Shown here: piece by piece, positions 63,201-64,000 of the stretch
Numbering within the stretch: the stretch's first letter is position 1
Layout of the letters: each line of letters starts with the position of its first letter
Source of the DNA: Mastigias papua
Taxonomy: Eukaryota; Cnidaria; Scyphozoa; Rhizostomeae; Mastigiidae
DNA length: 64,000 bases
Reading direction: 5' to 3'
Assembly: GCA_964019165.1 (NCBI GenBank)
Contig: OZ025274.1
Coordinates: forward strand, 13,006,407-13,070,406
Program-made: the position numbers and the translations under genes
Notes under the pieces: generated by a model
What the model was told of the DNA's origin: nothing
The model's database searches: none
The model's input: the letters and a program-made list of their open reading frames with translations, nothing else

Positions 63201-64000
63201 CGTTTTTATAAGAAATGAGTTCATGTGGAAATGAGGCTCAAAAGGACAAAATCCAAAGAAAATCACAAGGTTTAAGTTGCAAAGTTCACCTTGTTTACGT
63301 GCAAGAAGTCGATATTAGCTCATTCATTGCAGCTCTTTTACAAAGATTGAGACTTTTCTTTAATAAGCTTGAACAACAAAGATCAAATGCTTTATAAACA
63401 TTAATGGTAACATCTTTTAACAGTTTACTGACGAAAATCTTAAGAAAATCTTTTTTGAAATCAAAGATCAAAATCAGCGTCATTTTCGGGGGAAGTTAAG
63501 GAAAGTGAGACTCAGGCAAAAAGTGGCTTTCTTATTAAAAAACGTGTAATTTTGTTCGTTAATCTGAATTTAGACAGATAATTTGAGCTTAGAACGTATC
63601 AATCAGCTGGGTGGCCTGTTAGCCCTTAGTGGTGTCCAAAATGCTTGGAATTATATGATTTGTTTAAAATTCCAACAAAAGCCGCAAAAAACGCAAAATA
63701 AAGATTGCTTCCTCTATTTTTAAGGGGACACTCTAAGAGGGGCCCTGCCCCCTAGGCTACCCCTGGCTACCGGCCTGAGGCCTTATCGAGGGGCATATCA
63801 CTCGGAAAATCTTGTACACTTTCTGACAAAATCAAAATATTACAAATATAACAGAAATCGGTAACAAAAATCACAAAAAACACGGAAAATAACAAAGAAT
63901 GACAGAACTCTTTACATTTTTGTACGCGTAATACACCCCTCAGAATTTGCCTATAGTAGCACAAATTCCTTAAATTTTCGGTCAACTACATGTAGGTTCC
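60230..64000. other. Intergenic region upstream of SH2B
   Basis: No gene recognised on either strand. The first few hundred bases would hold the SH2B promoter. The rest has traces of the TTCTTA family (60930-61250), an inverted CCAATCAGCTC element (62037-62150) and dispersed repeats at 62690-62790 and 63770-63920. The 126-codon minus frame at 62056-62436 overlaps the inverted element and has no family resemblance. Confidence 0.5.
62037..62150. repeat. Inverted repeat CCAATCAGCTC
   Basis: GAGCCAATCAGCTCATGTGTTT pairs with the reverse complement of AAACAAACGAGCTGATTGGTT; the inner AAAACGCG and CGCGTTTT also pair. Probably a MITE. Confidence 0.5.

Overview
This window is animal nuclear DNA: AT-rich, spliced genes with kilobase introns, and many short transposon remnants. 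An anthozoan cnidarian (coral or sea anemone relative) is the best guess. The reasons are a secreted gene with a PAN-like N-terminus and an EGF exon, a short hairpin element I associate from memory with anthozoan genomes, and a compact SH2B gene. Species cannot be named and the phylum is an inference.

Layout. (1) 1-25,000 holds two D-amino-acid/D-aspartate oxidase family genes facing each other tail to tail. The left one (+, 2080-5635) is a 3' partial with four exons visible. The right one (-, 10,997-24,978) is reconstructed as 11 exons and 369 codons. Both end in peroxisomal targeting tripeptides, and part of one intron is still alignable between them. Their introns and the space between them hold LINE 3' ends, a SINE, hairpin MITEs and satellites. 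(2) 25,000-31,700 is gene-poor: one possible decayed gene, LINE remnants and a hAT-type MITE with target-site duplications. (3) 31,725-35,491 (-) is a secreted PAN-like/EGF/Cys-rich gene that appears to use a GC-AG intron; two candidate exons lie upstream. (4) 40,748-41,422 (+) is an intronless SNAP29 and 44,257-45,687 (-) an intronless SLC46-type transporter. (5) 46,000-50,000 has candidate first exons divergent from the transporter, then an approximately 1 kb array of a 19-bp repeat inside a TIR-bounded element. (6) 50,242-60,229 (-) is a complete eight-exon SH2B adaptor gene (563 aa). (7) 60,230-64,000 has no recognisable gene, only repeats.

The genes do not form one pathway: peroxisomal D-amino acid oxidation, a secreted protein, a SNARE for autophagosome/endosome fusion, a lysosomal or plasma-membrane transporter, and a receptor-kinase adaptor. 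All exon joins were checked by hand for splice consensus and phase only. The most notable points are a His at the usual Gln zero-layer position in the second SNARE motif of SNAP29, the inverted oxidase pair, the GC-AG intron, and the minisatellite embedded in a transposon-like element.
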